From positions 1 to 64,000 of the forward strand of contig JAGQOH010000002.1 of NCBI GenBank assembly GCA_020427635.1: a stretch of DNA of 64,000 nucleotides, given 5' to 3'. The position numbers and the translations under genes are program-made. Source of the stretch: Phycisphaerales bacterium. Lineage in GTDB: Bacteria > Planctomycetota > Phycisphaerae > Phycisphaerales > UBA1924. Positions 44,390-53,161 of this stretch are shown here, piece by piece. The notes beneath the pieces were generated by a model. That model saw only the letters and a list, made by a program, of their open reading frames with translations. It searched no databases and was not told where the DNA came from. The first letter of the stretch is position 1; each line of letters opens with the position of its first letter.

Positions 44390-45268
44390 ATGAGCGATGT
44401 CAAGACAATGGGTGTGATCGGCGCGGGACAAATGGGCGGCGGCATCTCGCAGATCGCCGCAGTCGCCAGCATGGATGTGGTCGTGTACGACGCACACCAA
44501 GCGGCCCTGGACAAGTGCAAGGCGACGCATCAGAAGCTGCTCGCACGGGCTGTTGAAAAGGGCAAGATGGCGCAAGGCGATTGCGACGCGGCCCTGAAGC
44601 GCATCAAGTACACCGCGAATTGGAACGACCTGGCGGGCGTTGACTGGGCCGTCGAAGCGGTCGTCGAGAACGCCGACGTCAAGGCCGAGATCTTCGCAAA
44701 GCTCGCAACCACGCTCACCAAACCCGATGCCGTTCTCGCGACGAACACCTCGTCGATCAGCATCACGCAGATCGCCGCCGCCGCCGACAAGGCCAAGTCC
44801 GGCATCGCCTCGCGCGTCGTCGGTATGCACTTCTTCTTTCCCGTGCCCGTGATGAAGCTCGTCGAGATCATCAAGGGCTTGCAGACCGACGATGCGATCG
44901 TCGCGCGCACGAGCGCCCTCGCCGAGCGCATGGGCAAGACACCCCTCACCGCCAACGATCGTGCGGGCTTCGTTTCCAACCGCGTGCTTATGCCCATGAT
45001 CAACGAAGGCTTCTATGCCCTCATGGAAGGCGTCGCCGAGCCCGAAGCAATCGATGGCATCATGACGCTCGGCTGCAACTTCCCGATGGGCCCGCTGCGC
45101 CTTGCCGATTTCATTGGCCTCGACACCTGCGCACACATCATGGATGTGCTCGCCGAGGGGCTCAACAGCGAGCGCTACCGCCCCTGCCCGCTCATCCGCC
45201 AACTCGTCGCCGCCGGACGCCTCGGCAACAAGACCGGCCGTGGAGTGTTTGATTACACGCAGAAGTAA
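44390..45268 (+). CDS. 3-hydroxybutyryl-CoA dehydrogenase
   Basis: 292 residues. An NAD-binding Rossmann start GVIGAGQMGGG (residues 8-18), the segment ATNTSSISITQIA, the catalytic-His region GMHFFFPVPVMKLVEI (His147), and the C-terminal domain with RAGFVSNRVLMPMINEGFY and NFPMGPLRLADFIGLD. This is the monofunctional short-form (Hbd/FadB2) enzyme that oxidises 3-hydroxyacyl-CoA. It follows thiolase and globin. GGGGGATCCG lies before the ATG. Substrate chain length is not predictable beyond short. Confidence 0.93.
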   Translation: MSDVKTMGVIGAGQMGGGISQIAAVASMDVVVYDAHQAALDKCKATHQKLLARAVEKGKMAQGDCDAALKRIKYTANWNDLAGVDWAVEAVVENADVKAEIFAKLATTLTKPDAVLATNTSSISITQIAAAADKAKSGIASRVVGMHFFFPVPVMKLVEIIKGLQTDDAIVARTSALAERMGKTPLTANDRAGFVSNRVLMPMINEGFYALMEGVAEPEAIDGIMTLGCNFPMGPLRLADFIGLDTCAHIMDVLAEGLNSERYRPCPLIRQLVAAGRLGNKTGRGVFDYTQK

Positions 45269-45352
45269 GCTGAAACGAGCACGGTCACAGAACCCTACGT
45301 ACGCACAGGCTGGTTTGCCCGGGGACCAGGTGCGTCCCGCTACACTGCTCCC

Positions 45353-46984
45353 ATGGCCTACACCGTCCTCGCACGCAGGTACCGCTCGCAAGGCTTCGAC
45401 GAGGTCGTCGGGCAGGAGGCGATCGCCAAGACGCTGGCCAACGCCATCGCTCAGGGCCGCGTCGCGCACGCGTATCTGTTTGTCGGGACGCGGGGCGTGG
45501 GCAAGACCTCGATGGCACGCATTTTCGCCAAGGCTCTCAATGGAGGGAGCCCCGAGGTGGATGCTGCCATCATGCGGGGCGATGACACCGATGTGATCGA
45601 GATCGACGCCGCGTCGAATCGTGGTGTGGAAGAGGCGCGCGAACTGATCGCCAACTCGATCTACCGCCCACTCCGCGGCAAGTACAAGATCTACATCATC
45701 GACGAAGTCCACATGCTCACGCGCGAGGCGTTCAACACCCTCCTCAAGACGATGGAGGAGCCCCCCCAGCATGTGAAGTTCATCCTGTGTACGACCGAGG
45801 CGCACAAGGTGCTGCCGACGATCCAGAGCCGCTGCCAGCGCTTCGACTTCCGGTCGCTCAGCGCTAAGGAAATCGCGGCCCATCTCGTCAGCGTCGCCAA
45901 GGGCGAGTCCGTCAACGCTGACAATGATGTGCTGTATGAGCTGGGGCGACTGGCCAACGGGTCGATGCGCGACGGATTGAGCCTGCTCGATCGCGTGATG
46001 GCGGCAGCCGGCAAAGGCGAAACACTCACCCTTGAATTGCTCAGCCGTGTGCTTGGGTTGCCCGAGCGGGCGCTGATCGATGCGATCGTCGAAGCGATTG
46101 CTGGCAGCGACGCCTCCGGGACACTGCAAGCCGCCGATGCTGCGATGGCGCAGGGCGTTGAGATGTTCCAGATGCTTGAAGCGCTCGCCGACCGTTTCCG
46201 CGATCTCATGGTCGTCGCAGCGTGTGGCGAAGACTCAGAGGTCCTCGAAGTGCGCGGCGAAGCGCGCAAGGCAATCGTTGCCCAATCGGCAAGCTTCGAT
46301 GCGCCCGCGTGTGTCCACATGATCGCGCTGGTCGAGTCGATCTCACGGATGGCCAAGTCCAGTTCCACCCCCCGGGCACTCGTCGATGCACTCATGGTGC
46401 GCTTGGCATTGACCGAGCAGATGGCCGACGTTGCGGCGCTACTCTCAGGACAAGCACCCGCGCCCAAGCCAGTCGCGGCATCGACCGCGGGCGCGAAAAA
46501 AAAACAGCAGGTCGGGGAGCTAGAGCCGACACCGACCCCACCGCCAAGCCCGCCACCACCCAAAAGCGCGACAAGCGCTGAACCGACACCGCCCAAACTG
46601 ACCGACCCCGGCGCGATCTGGGACAAGGTGCTCGAGCGCGTCTCGGCCAACCAAGGCCTTGCATCGATCTTCGACTCAGTCGAGCTCACGTCGCTCGCTC
46701 CGGACGGCGCTGCGATCATCACCTTGAACGACGCCACCAAGAAGTTCTACATCGAGCCCAAACTCGACCTTATTGCGCAGCACGTCTCAGAAGTTGCAGG
46801 CGTCAAGGTGATGCCTTCGCTCAAGATCGCAGCGCCGAGCGCTGGGCAGGCTGAGCATCCGCACCAGGTTTCAGAGCGACGCCAGAAGCTTATGGCCGAG
46901 GCGTCGCGCGATCCGATGGTGCAGCGGGCGCGGGAGCTCTTTGATGCGCGGCTCATCGACGTCGAGGAAGACACAGAGGATTGA
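45353..46984 (+). CDS. dnaX: DNA polymerase III clamp loader subunit (tau/gamma)
   Basis: 543 residues. AAA+ clamp loader: Walker A VGTRGVGKTSMA (44-55), Walker B YIIDEVHML (114-122), CTTEAHKVLPTIQSRCQRFDF (sensor and arginine-finger region). The four-Cys zinc module expected between Walker A and the ASNRGV segment is absent (ALNGGSPEVDAAIMRGDDTD, 61-80). Domain III (about 225-350) and a Pro-rich linker follow, then a C-terminal tau domain. Residues 382-384 are three Lys encoded by nine consecutive A, a likely slippage site that would make a short gamma form. It loads the sliding clamp. The order dnaX-ybaB-recR is conserved among bacteria. Confidence 0.93.
   Translation: MAYTVLARRYRSQGFDEVVGQEAIAKTLANAIAQGRVAHAYLFVGTRGVGKTSMARIFAKALNGGSPEVDAAIMRGDDTDVIEIDAASNRGVEEARELIANSIYRPLRGKYKIYIIDEVHMLTREAFNTLLKTMEEPPQHVKFILCTTEAHKVLPTIQSRCQRFDFRSLSAKEIAAHLVSVAKGESVNADNDVLYELGRLANGSMRDGLSLLDRVMAAAGKGETLTLELLSRVLGLPERALIDAIVEAIAGSDASGTLQAADAAMAQGVEMFQMLEALADRFRDLMVVAACGEDSEVLEVRGEARKAIVAQSASFDAPACVHMIALVESISRMAKSSSTPRALVDALMVRLALTEQMADVAALLSGQAPAPKPVAASTAGAKKKQQVGELEPTPTPPPSPPPPKSATSAEPTPPKLTDPGAIWDKVLERVSANQGLASIFDSVELTSLAPDGAAIITLNDATKKFYIEPKLDLIAQHVSEVAGVKVMPSLKIAAPSAGQAEHPHQVSERRQKLMAEASRDPMVQRARELFDARLIDVEEDTED
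46496..46537 (+). other. A9 slippage/frameshift signal in dnaX
   Basis: Nine A (46496-46504) span codons 382-384, followed by a 5-base spacer and a GGTCGG/CCGACC stem (46510-46515 with 46532-46537). A -1 shift gives 25 further residues and a stop ending at 46581 (409 residues total). Loss of one A gives a stop at 46521-46523 (389 residues). This copies the layout by which Thermus and E. coli make gamma from dnaX. Confidence 0.6.
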
Positions 46985-47003
46985 ACACGGAGGAATTATT
47001 CGC

Positions 47004-47354
47004 ATGCTGGACCAAATGAAGGCGATGGGGGCGCTCGCGGGGCTCCTGCGCGACAAAGACAAGATTCAGCGTATGGGTGACCAGTTCAAAGCCAAGCTCG
47101 CGCAGATGCGCATCACCGGCGTTGCAGGCGGCTCACAAGTCCGTGTGACAATCAGTGGCAATATGCAAGTCTCCGAAGTCTTCATCGACCCGGACGCAGT
47201 CGCGCAAGGGACCGATGCATTGCAAGACCTCGTGCGCGAGGCCACCAACGATGCGCTCCAACGTGCACAGGCGGTCATCGCGGAGGAAACGCAGAAGATG
47301 TCTCAAGAGCTTGGCCTGCCCGCCATGCCCGGCATCGAAAAGCTGCTCGGGTAG
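47004..47354 (+). CDS. YbaB/EbfC nucleoid-associated protein
   Basis: 116 residues from the ATG at 47004 (GGAGGAA about 10 bases upstream). Helical N-terminus (MLDQMKAMGALAGLLRDKDK), then the conserved beta hairpin GGSQVRVTISGNMQVSEVFI and the C-terminal helix. YbaB dimers bind DNA non-specifically and are usually coded between dnaX and recR, as here. It starts 20 bp after dnaX and ends 3 bp before recR, clearly one unit. Confidence 0.92.
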   Translation: MLDQMKAMGALAGLLRDKDKIQRMGDQFKAKLAQMRITGVAGGSQVRVTISGNMQVSEVFIDPDAVAQGTDALQDLVREATNDALQRAQAVIAEETQKMSQELGLPAMPGIEKLLG

Positions 47355-47356
47355 CC

Positions 47357-48028
47357 ATGGCGCGCAAGCCTTCCAACGCCGCCGGCAAAGGCAATGCATT
47401 CGATCCGCGCCCCGGCTACCCGGATTCAGTGAACCGCCTCCTCGCCGGGCTTGCAAAGTTGCCGGGCATCGGGCGTCGTTCTGCCGAGCGCCTGGCGTTC
47501 CACATCCTCAAGCAGGACAAGGACGAAGCCCTCGCGCTTGCCAAAGCGATCCACGATGTCAAGACCACCGTGCGCCACTGCCCGGTGTGCTTCAATTTCG
47601 CCGACGACAAACTCTGCGCCGTCTGCGCTGAGCCCAGGCGAGATCACGCAATGGTGATGGTCGTTGAGCAGCCGCGCGATCTCATCGCGATCGAATCCAC
47701 GGGCATGTACCGCGGGCTCTACCACGTGCTCATGGGGCGCCTCTCCCCCCTCGAAGGCGTCGGGCCCGGAGACATCACGATCGCGCAACTCATGGATCGG
47801 ATCACCAAGCCAAAGGGCAATCCCGGCGGCATCGCCATCAATGAGGTCATCCTCGCGCTCAATCCAACGCTGGAAGGTGACGGCACCGCGCTCTACCTCA
47901 ACGAGACCATTGGCGCCAAAGGCGTGAAGGTGACGCGCCTCGCTCGGGGTCTTCCTGCCGGCGGCCAGCTTGAGTTCGTCACAAAGGCAGTGCTCGCCGA
48001 CGCCATCGAAGGGCGGCGTTTGGTGTAG
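47357..48028 (+). CDS. recR: recombination protein RecR
   Basis: 223 residues. N-terminal helix-hairpin-helix LAKLPGIGRRSAERLAFHIL, the four-Cys zinc finger (HCPVCFNFADDKLCAVC), then the Toprim domain with VVEQPRDLIAIESTGMYRG and EVILALNPTLEGDGTALYL. RecR works with RecF and RecO in loading RecA at single-strand gaps. Slightly longer than the usual 200 residues because of an N-terminal Lys-rich extension. It starts 3 bp after ybaB. Confidence 0.95.
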   Translation: MARKPSNAAGKGNAFDPRPGYPDSVNRLLAGLAKLPGIGRRSAERLAFHILKQDKDEALALAKAIHDVKTTVRHCPVCFNFADDKLCAVCAEPRRDHAMVMVVEQPRDLIAIESTGMYRGLYHVLMGRLSPLEGVGPGDITIAQLMDRITKPKGNPGGIAINEVILALNPTLEGDGTALYLNETIGAKGVKVTRLARGLPAGGQLEFVTKAVLADAIEGRRLV

Positions 48029-48117
48029 CCGACGCTCCTGGCAGCGCACCTTCGGCGCTCCAAGGGCGTGGCCTGCATGAAATACTGCTCAATCATAGGC
48101 CGACGACCCCACTGGCA

Positions 48118-48146
48118 TTGAAGCTCGATTGACTGGATGCTATTGA
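48118..48146 (+). promoter_or_regulatory. possible sigma-70-type promoter for rpoN
   Basis: TTGAAG (48118-48123), a 17-base spacer, then TATTGA (48141-48146), 54 bp before the rpoN start. The -10 match is poor (3 of 6), so this is only a candidate. The 171-bp gap between recR and rpoN holds nothing else recognised. Confidence 0.3.
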
Positions 48147-48199
48147 TGGTTGGCGCGGGCGTGTGCCCCCGCAGTCGGCATCATGTTGGAGGTTCGCGC

Positions 48200-49753
48200 A
48201 TGCGGTTTGAAACCGCCCAACATATGAAGCTCGCCCAGCAGATGAAGCTGGCGCCGCGGATGATCCAGTCCATGGAGATTCTGCAGATGCCGCTGCTCGC
48301 GCTGGAGGAGCGCATCGAGCAAGAGCTCGAGTCCAACGTCACGCTTGAGACCTTCCAGCCGACCGCCGACCGCGAAGCCATCGAAGAACAGCGCGCCCAG
48401 GTCGAGCGCGACGCGCGTGAGAACGAGCGCGAACTGAATGTTGACGGCTCGGGTTCTGCCGATGACTTTGAGCGCCTCGACAATCTGGAGTCAAGCTACA
48501 GCGAGGCCTTCGACAACGCCTACGAAGGTCGCAGCTACAAGCAATCCGAAGAGTACGAGCCCACCTATTCCCCACGCCGTATGGCGGGCGAGCGCGACGC
48601 CAAGATGGATGCGATGGCCAACACCGAGGCCCGCCCTAGGTCGCTGCACGACCAGTTGCTCGAGCAGTGGATGTTCGCCGATGTCGACGATGACACCCGC
48701 GAGGCCGGCAAGCTGCTCATCGAGCGCATCGACGACGACGGCTACATGCGCATCGACTTGGCGGAGATTGCCGCGCAGTCGCGCTTTGACATCGAGGCCC
48801 TCAAGGCTGCCCTGGAAGCGCTGCAGCATGGGCTCGAACCGCCCGGCATGGCCGCCCGGGATGTACGCGAGTGTCTGTTGCTGCAGATCGACGCGCTCGC
48901 CCATGACGCAGCGCTCACCGCAAAGACCAACGGACACCCCGCCGCCGACTGGGCGATCGTGCGCTTGCTCGTCGAAGAGCACCTGGACGATCTCATCCAC
49001 AACCGCATTCCGCGCATCGCCCAGCGCACCGAACTCACGGTCGACCAGGTCAAACAGGCGATGGAGCACATGCACCGCCTGATGCTGCATCCCGGCCGAG
49101 CGCTCGTGAACGAAACCCCGCCCACGATCATTCCCGACGCAATCGTCGAGTACGACGACGACTTGGACGACTACATGGCCTACCTCACCGATGCGCGCCT
49201 CCCCAACCTGCGCATCAATCGCGAGTATGCCCTCATGGCCCGCGACCGCAGCCTCGCCAAGCAGGATCGCGAGTTCATCCGCACGAACCTCGGCAACGCA
49301 CAGTGGCTCATCGACGCGGTCAACCAGCGACAGAACACACTGCTCCGTGTCGTGAAAGCAGTCGTCGCCGCGCAACGCGACTATCTCGACCAGGGCCAGC
49401 AGGCCCTCAAGCCCTTGCCCATGTCACAGGTCGCCGATCAGCTCGGCATGCACGTCGCAACCGTCTCCCGCGCCGTCGCGGGCAAGTATCTCCAGACCCC
49501 GCGCGGCGTCGTCGCCCTCCGCAAGCTCTTCACGGGCGGCACGCAGACCGACTCAGGCGAAGATGTCTCCTGGGAAACCATCAAGGCCGCGCTGCAGGAA
49601 GTCGTCGCAGGCGAAGACAAGGCCAAGCCCCTGAGCGATGAAGCGCTCGTCGCCGAACTCAAGAAACGCGGCATCGAAATCGCCCGGCGCACGATCGCCA
49701 AATACCGCGGGCAACTCGACATCCCGCCGGCACGGCTGCGGAAAGAGTTCTAG
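48200..49753 (+). CDS. rpoN: RNA polymerase sigma-54 factor
   Basis: 517 residues from the ATG at 48200 (GGAGG 6 bases upstream). The Gln/Leu-rich region I (MKLAQQMKLAPRMIQSMEIL) interacts with enhancer-binding activators. An acidic region II follows (about 60-140). The core-binding domain has DIEALKAALEALQHGLEPPG. The DNA-binding part includes VSRAVAGKYLQTPRGVVAL. The RpoN box is present at the C-terminus as ARRTIAKYRGQLDIPPA (canonical ARRTVAKYR). The factor recognises -24/-12 promoters. No sigma-54 activator gene is in the window. It ends in a 4-base overlap with the converging DUF1570-type gene. Confidence 0.96.
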   Translation: MRFETAQHMKLAQQMKLAPRMIQSMEILQMPLLALEERIEQELESNVTLETFQPTADREAIEEQRAQVERDARENERELNVDGSGSADDFERLDNLESSYSEAFDNAYEGRSYKQSEEYEPTYSPRRMAGERDAKMDAMANTEARPRSLHDQLLEQWMFADVDDDTREAGKLLIERIDDDGYMRIDLAEIAAQSRFDIEALKAALEALQHGLEPPGMAARDVRECLLLQIDALAHDAALTAKTNGHPAADWAIVRLLVEEHLDDLIHNRIPRIAQRTELTVDQVKQAMEHMHRLMLHPGRALVNETPPTIIPDAIVEYDDDLDDYMAYLTDARLPNLRINREYALMARDRSLAKQDREFIRTNLGNAQWLIDAVNQRQNTLLRVVKAVVAAQRDYLDQGQQALKPLPMSQVADQLGMHVATVSRAVAGKYLQTPRGVVALRKLFTGGTQTDSGEDVSWETIKAALQEVVAGEDKAKPLSDEALVAELKKRGIEIARRTIAKYRGQLDIPPARLRKEF

Positions 49754-51039
49754 CGCCTTTCCTGTCGCATCCACTGGCGCTCGAGCGCCTCGATGTCGCC
49801 AAACCGCGCCTCGAACAACTCCACCTGCCGCTTGGGACTGATCCGCCCCGCAGGTTCGCGCTGAATGTCGCGGAAGTACGCCGCAAGCGCCTCGCGCTCA
49901 TACCGGAACAGATAGCGAAACAGCGCATACGCCTGCGCATACGCCACCGCAGCTTCTTCGTTGTTGTGCGCGTGGTCGAGCCCTACGAGGCCCACCAATT
50001 GCCGCAGCGGCATCTGCTTGCCCTCATCAAGCACACGGTCCCACTCCGCCTCGCGCGTTTCGCTGGCAATGTCCGGACCGAAGGCTCGGCGTGGATCGGG
50101 CGGCTCGAAGCACGTCGCCAATCCTTCTGTCAGCCAGAACGGATACTGATGCGCCCGGCTTTGCAGATTGCAATTAAACGCCACCTGATGCGTCGCCTCG
50201 TGCACCGCCTTCGCGTCAGAGATCTCGCGCAGCACGCCTTCAATGCGCTTGCGCTCCGACGCCGCCAGCGAATCCATGTACCGCGCATGCTCCGCTGCGG
50301 CCCTGGCATAGTCCCGCTCGCCCGCCTGGCGCGCATCCATGGCGACCATCGCGGCCTGTTCCGCCTGCCCATCCAACTCGCCAAGCTGCTGCGCAAGACG
50401 CTCAAACGTCGGCCCCGTCGCGTCGTCATACATCACGATGCGGTTGCTGAGTGATGCGTAATAGCCCGCCACCCACGGCGCTTCGACTCGATCATGCAAA
50501 GACGCGAATCGCTGATAGTCCCCGTGGTCCGCGATCAGCACACACAGCATCTTCTGCTGCGGCGGCACCACCTCCAGCCCCAGTTGATTCATCACGCGCG
50601 AAAACTGGTGGTGCGCACGCTCCAGCAGCGCCGAGCGCTGCCGCGTCCACTTCGAGTCGCCATTCGACAACACGACAAAGTGGTCCGTCTCCGTTTGCCG
50701 ATAGTCGGGCCCCAGCGCACCGAGCGTCTGCTGCAGTGCCGTCTCGTCAACGGGCAATTCAAACCCGCGCGCCGTGTACAGCTCGCGCAACAGCAGCGCC
50801 GCGCCCGCGTGATCCGGCTCACGCTCGATGATTTCGCGCAAGAGCGTGTCCGCTTCCTGTGGGCGATTCCCCTCGACCGCCAGGATCGCCGCGTCCATCG
50901 TCGCCGACAGATCAATCGCCGAGGTCGCGTGCGCCGTCGCGGGCCCAAAACCCAACCGACCCACAGCAACCGCCGAGGCCAACAGCCCCGCCAGCGCCAA
51001 AGCGCGGCCAAGTGAACGTCCTCCAAGCGAGTTCGGCAT
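49750..51039 (-). CDS. exported DUF1570-type protein with HExxH-like motif
   Basis: 429 residues. A signal-like N-terminus with a hydrophobic stretch (about 12-36), a TPR-like helical region (AILAVEGNRPQEADTLLREI, 48-75), then an alpha/beta part and VHEATHQVAFNC near residue 280, an HE-x2-H zinc-protease-like motif, with FWLTEGLATCFEPPD 28 residues later carrying a third-ligand Glu. The DUF1570 family in planctomycetes has the same EGLA pattern. It is probably a periplasmic gluzincin-like enzyme or its remnant; the substrate is unknown. Confidence 0.75.
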   Translation of the reverse strand: MPNSLGGRSLGRALALAGLLASAVAVGRLGFGPATAHATSAIDLSATMDAAILAVEGNRPQEADTLLREIIEREPDHAGAALLLRELYTARGFELPVDETALQQTLGALGPDYRQTETDHFVVLSNGDSKWTRQRSALLERAHHQFSRVMNQLGLEVVPPQQKMLCVLIADHGDYQRFASLHDRVEAPWVAGYYASLSNRIVMYDDATGPTFERLAQQLGELDGQAEQAAMVAMDARQAGERDYARAAAEHARYMDSLAASERKRIEGVLREISDAKAVHEATHQVAFNCNLQSRAHQYPFWLTEGLATCFEPPDPRRAFGPDIASETREAEWDRVLDEGKQMPLRQLVGLVGLDHAHNNEEAAVAYAQAYALFRYLFRYEREALAAYFRDIQREPAGRISPKRQVELFEARFGDIEALERQWMRQERR

Positions 51040-51215
51040 CGATCACGAAATCGGCCCGCCGCCCCCGCGCGCGTGACCAATCTCTCGCCGCGCAAGCCGT
51101 GCGCTCACATCCCAGGCACGCTGACCGCTTCACCCTCGCTGCCTTGACCTGGTTTCCGGACCGCCGTCATCAAACCCTCACACAAGCCCTCATGGGCCAC
51201 CAATACAATCGCCCC

Positions 51216-51986
51216 ATGAAGAACCCAAGTGCCGGCGACGCAGGTGGCCACAGCGCCATCAAGGTCCCCGAAGTCGTCTTTCTGTTCTGGATCATCAAGA
51301 TCGCCGCGACCACCCTTGGTGAAACCGGTGGCGACGCGGTCTCGATGTCCATGAACCTCGGCTACCTCGTTGGCACGGCGATCTTCGCCGCCATCTTCAT
51401 CGCAATGGTCGTCGCGCAGATCCTCGCCAAGAGGTTTCACCCGATGCTGTATTGGGGCACGATCATCGCCTCCACCACCGTCGGCACGACACTCGCCGAC
51501 TACGCCACGCGCGACATCGGCATTGGCTACGCCGGCGGCTCGATCCTACTCGCCGCCCTCCTAGCCGCCTCGCTCGCTGCCTGGAAGTTCACGCTGGGCA
51601 CCGTGTCGATTACGAGCGTAAGTTCGCCAAGAGCCGAGTCCTTCTACTGGCTCACCATCATGTTCTCACAAACGCTCGGCACGGCCCTGGGTGACTGGAC
51701 CGCCGACTCCGGGCTGGGCTATCAAGGCGCCGCACTTGTCTTCAGCGCGATGATCGCCGTCGTCGCAGTGCTGTATTTCGCGACGCGCACGTCCCACGTC
51801 GTGCTCTTCTGGGCCGCATTCATTCTCACGCGCCCGCTCGGAGCCGCAGTGGGCGACCTGCTCGACAAACCCGTCGCGTCCGGCGGCCTGGCCCTCAGCC
51901 GCTACACCGCCTCCGCTGTGCTCTTCGCCTTCATCGCCGCTTGCGTCCTCTTCTTCCCACACCGGGCCGCCAAGAGCGCCCACTAG
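51216..51986 (+). CDS. DUF347/COG4705 multi-pass membrane protein
   Basis: 256 residues from the ATG at 51216 (an in-frame ATG at 51192 is possible). Eight or so hydrophobic helices with repeated G/D motifs: [53 protein letters not shown] and [18 protein letters not shown]. These are four copies of the DUF347 repeat, in which a G-[ED]-x2-[GA]-D pattern recurs at helix ends. Members are inner-membrane proteins of unknown transport or binding role. Ends 14 bp before nuoB. Confidence 0.87.
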   Translation: MKNPSAGDAGGHSAIKVPEVVFLFWIIKIAATTLGETGGDAVSMSMNLGYLVGTAIFAAIFIAMVVAQILAKRFHPMLYWGTIIASTTVGTTLADYATRDIGIGYAGGSILLAALLAASLAAWKFTLGTVSITSVSSPRAESFYWLTIMFSQTLGTALGDWTADSGLGYQGAALVFSAMIAVVAVLYFATRTSHVVLFWAAFILTRPLGAAVGDLLDKPVASGGLALSRYTASAVLFAFIAACVLFFPHRAAKSAH

Positions 51987-52000
51987 CTATCATCCCCCAC

Positions 52001-52567
52001 ATGGGCATTGAAGCCGCCATCCACGCCGAGGGGTTCCTCACCACCCAGCTCCAGCACATCATCAACTGGGCGCGCCGCTCATCGCTCTGGCCCATGCCCT
52101 TCGCCACCGCTTGCTGCGGCATCGAACTCATGGCCACCGCTTCGTCCCGCTATGACATCGCCCGCTTTGGCATGGAGCGCATGGGTTTCTCCCCCCGCCA
52201 GTCCGACCTGCTGATCGTCGCCGGGCGCATCGCCATCAAGTCCATGCCCGTCCTCCAGCGCATCTACATGCAGATGGCCGAGCCCAAGTGGGTCATCTCC
52301 ATGGGCGCCTGCGCCTCCACTGGCGGCGTGTTCGACACCTACGCCGTCGTCCAGGGCTGCGACCAGTTCATTCCCGTCGATGTCTATGTCCCGGGTTGCC
52401 CGCCACGCCCTGAGCAACTCTTCGAAGGCATCATGGCGATCCAACGCCACATCGACGCCGAAGGTATGCCCCCCAAGGGTCCCGACGGCAAGCGCGTGCC
52501 CCTCGGCATCGCGCTTCAACCGACCCACGCCCCCAAGCCGCAACCCGTGCCGCTGACCGTCGGATAG
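52001..52567 (+). CDS. nuoB: NADH-quinone oxidoreductase subunit B
   Basis: 188 residues from the ATG at 52001. The four ligands of iron-sulfur cluster N2 are present with canonical spacing: Cys38-Cys39 ([11 protein letters not shown]), Cys104 (MGACASTGG) and Cys133 ([12 protein letters not shown]). N2 hands electrons to quinone in complex I. Here nuoB comes before nuoA and no nuoC follows, unlike the common nuoA-B-C order. A 32-residue micro-gene lies between nuoB and nuoA. Confidence 0.96.
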   Translation: MGIEAAIHAEGFLTTQLQHIINWARRSSLWPMPFATACCGIELMATASSRYDIARFGMERMGFSPRQSDLLIVAGRIAIKSMPVLQRIYMQMAEPKWVISMGACASTGGVFDTYAVVQGCDQFIPVDVYVPGCPPRPEQLFEGIMAIQRHIDAEGMPPKGPDGKRVPLGIALQPTHAPKPQPVPLTVG

Positions 52568-52573
52568 GGAGGC

Positions 52574-52672
52574 ATGAACGAGCGGCGCGTCTGGCTTCGC
52601 CGATTCAAGCTGTTTGCGATCGGGTTTTCGGCAGTGTGGATCGGACTCGTTGTTTGGGTGCTCCTGCGGTAG
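52574..52672 (+). CDS. micro-gene between nuoB and nuoA: 32-aa membrane peptide
   Basis: ATG at 52574, 6 bp after the nuoB stop, ending 10 bp before nuoA. The sequence begins with a basic segment (MNERRVWLRRFK) followed by one hydrophobic helix (LFAIGFSAVWIGLVVWVLLR). GGGAGG precedes the ATG but with a spacing of only one base, shorter than ideal. The topology (positive inside, one helix) fits a small single-pass inner-membrane protein. It is not one of the usual complex I subunits I know. Confidence 0.55.
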   Translation: MNERRVWLRRFKLFAIGFSAVWIGLVVWVLLR

Positions 52673-52682
52673 ACTCTTCGCC

Positions 52683-53096
52683 ATGACGCACCTCGCGCCG
52701 CAACTCCTCGCCGCCGACATTGGCCTCGCCGCGTACATCACGGTCATGATGCTCATCTCGATGGCGGTGGCCTTCGCGGTGGCGAACATCGTCCTCTCGC
52801 TCATCATCGGCCCGCGCCGCACGGGCCAAGTCAAAGCGATGACCTACGAGTCGGGCATGGAGCCCGTCGGCACCGCGCGCAAGCGCTTCAACGTGCGCTT
52901 CTACATTATCGCGATGACCTTCCTGCTCTTCGATGTCGAAGTCATCTTCCTCTACCCCTGGGCCGTCACCTACGCGAACATCGACCCCTCCAGCGCATAC
53001 CAGCCCGTGTTCTTGGGCCGCGTGCTCTTCTTCATGCTCACGACGGTCGTTGCCTACCTCTATGGCTACCGCAAGGGTGTGTTCCGGTTTGATTGA
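52683..53096 (+). CDS. nuoA: NADH-quinone oxidoreductase subunit A
   Basis: 137 residues, ATG at 52683. Three transmembrane helices. The hallmark loop is present: YESGMEPVGTARKRFNVRFYI between helices 1 and 2, followed by FLLFDVEVIFLYPWAV with the conserved Asp and Glu pair. Complex I subunit A helps link the membrane arm to the quinone site. The family usually has about 120-150 residues. It follows nuoB and the micro-gene, and its stop is immediately followed by a family 1 repeat. Confidence 0.95.
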   Translation: MTHLAPQLLAADIGLAAYITVMMLISMAVAFAVANIVLSLIIGPRRTGQVKAMTYESGMEPVGTARKRFNVRFYIIAMTFLLFDVEVIFLYPWAVTYANIDPSSAYQPVFLGRVLFFMLTTVVAYLYGYRKGVFRFD

Positions 53097-53160
53097 TTCC
53101 TGCTCCCTCGCCCCGCGCGCGGGGAGAGGGTGCCGAGCAACGCGAGGCGGGTGAGGGGCC
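53097..53160 (+). repeat. dispersed repeat family 1, copy D
   Basis: TTCCTGCTCCCTCGCCCCGC-GC-GCGGGGAGAGGG, then an imperfect middle part, then GGGTGAGGGG. It fills the space between the nuoA stop codon (53096) and the MOSC gene start (53162) with about one spare base on each side. Its GAGGGG end is the only ribosome-binding-like sequence before that start. Confidence 0.85.
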
Positions 53161-53161
53161 C

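Noticed and set aside
44318-46129. 603-codon minus-strand frame opposite the dehydrogenase and dnaX
   Set aside because: Shadow of two well-supported genes; no domain or ribosome binding site.
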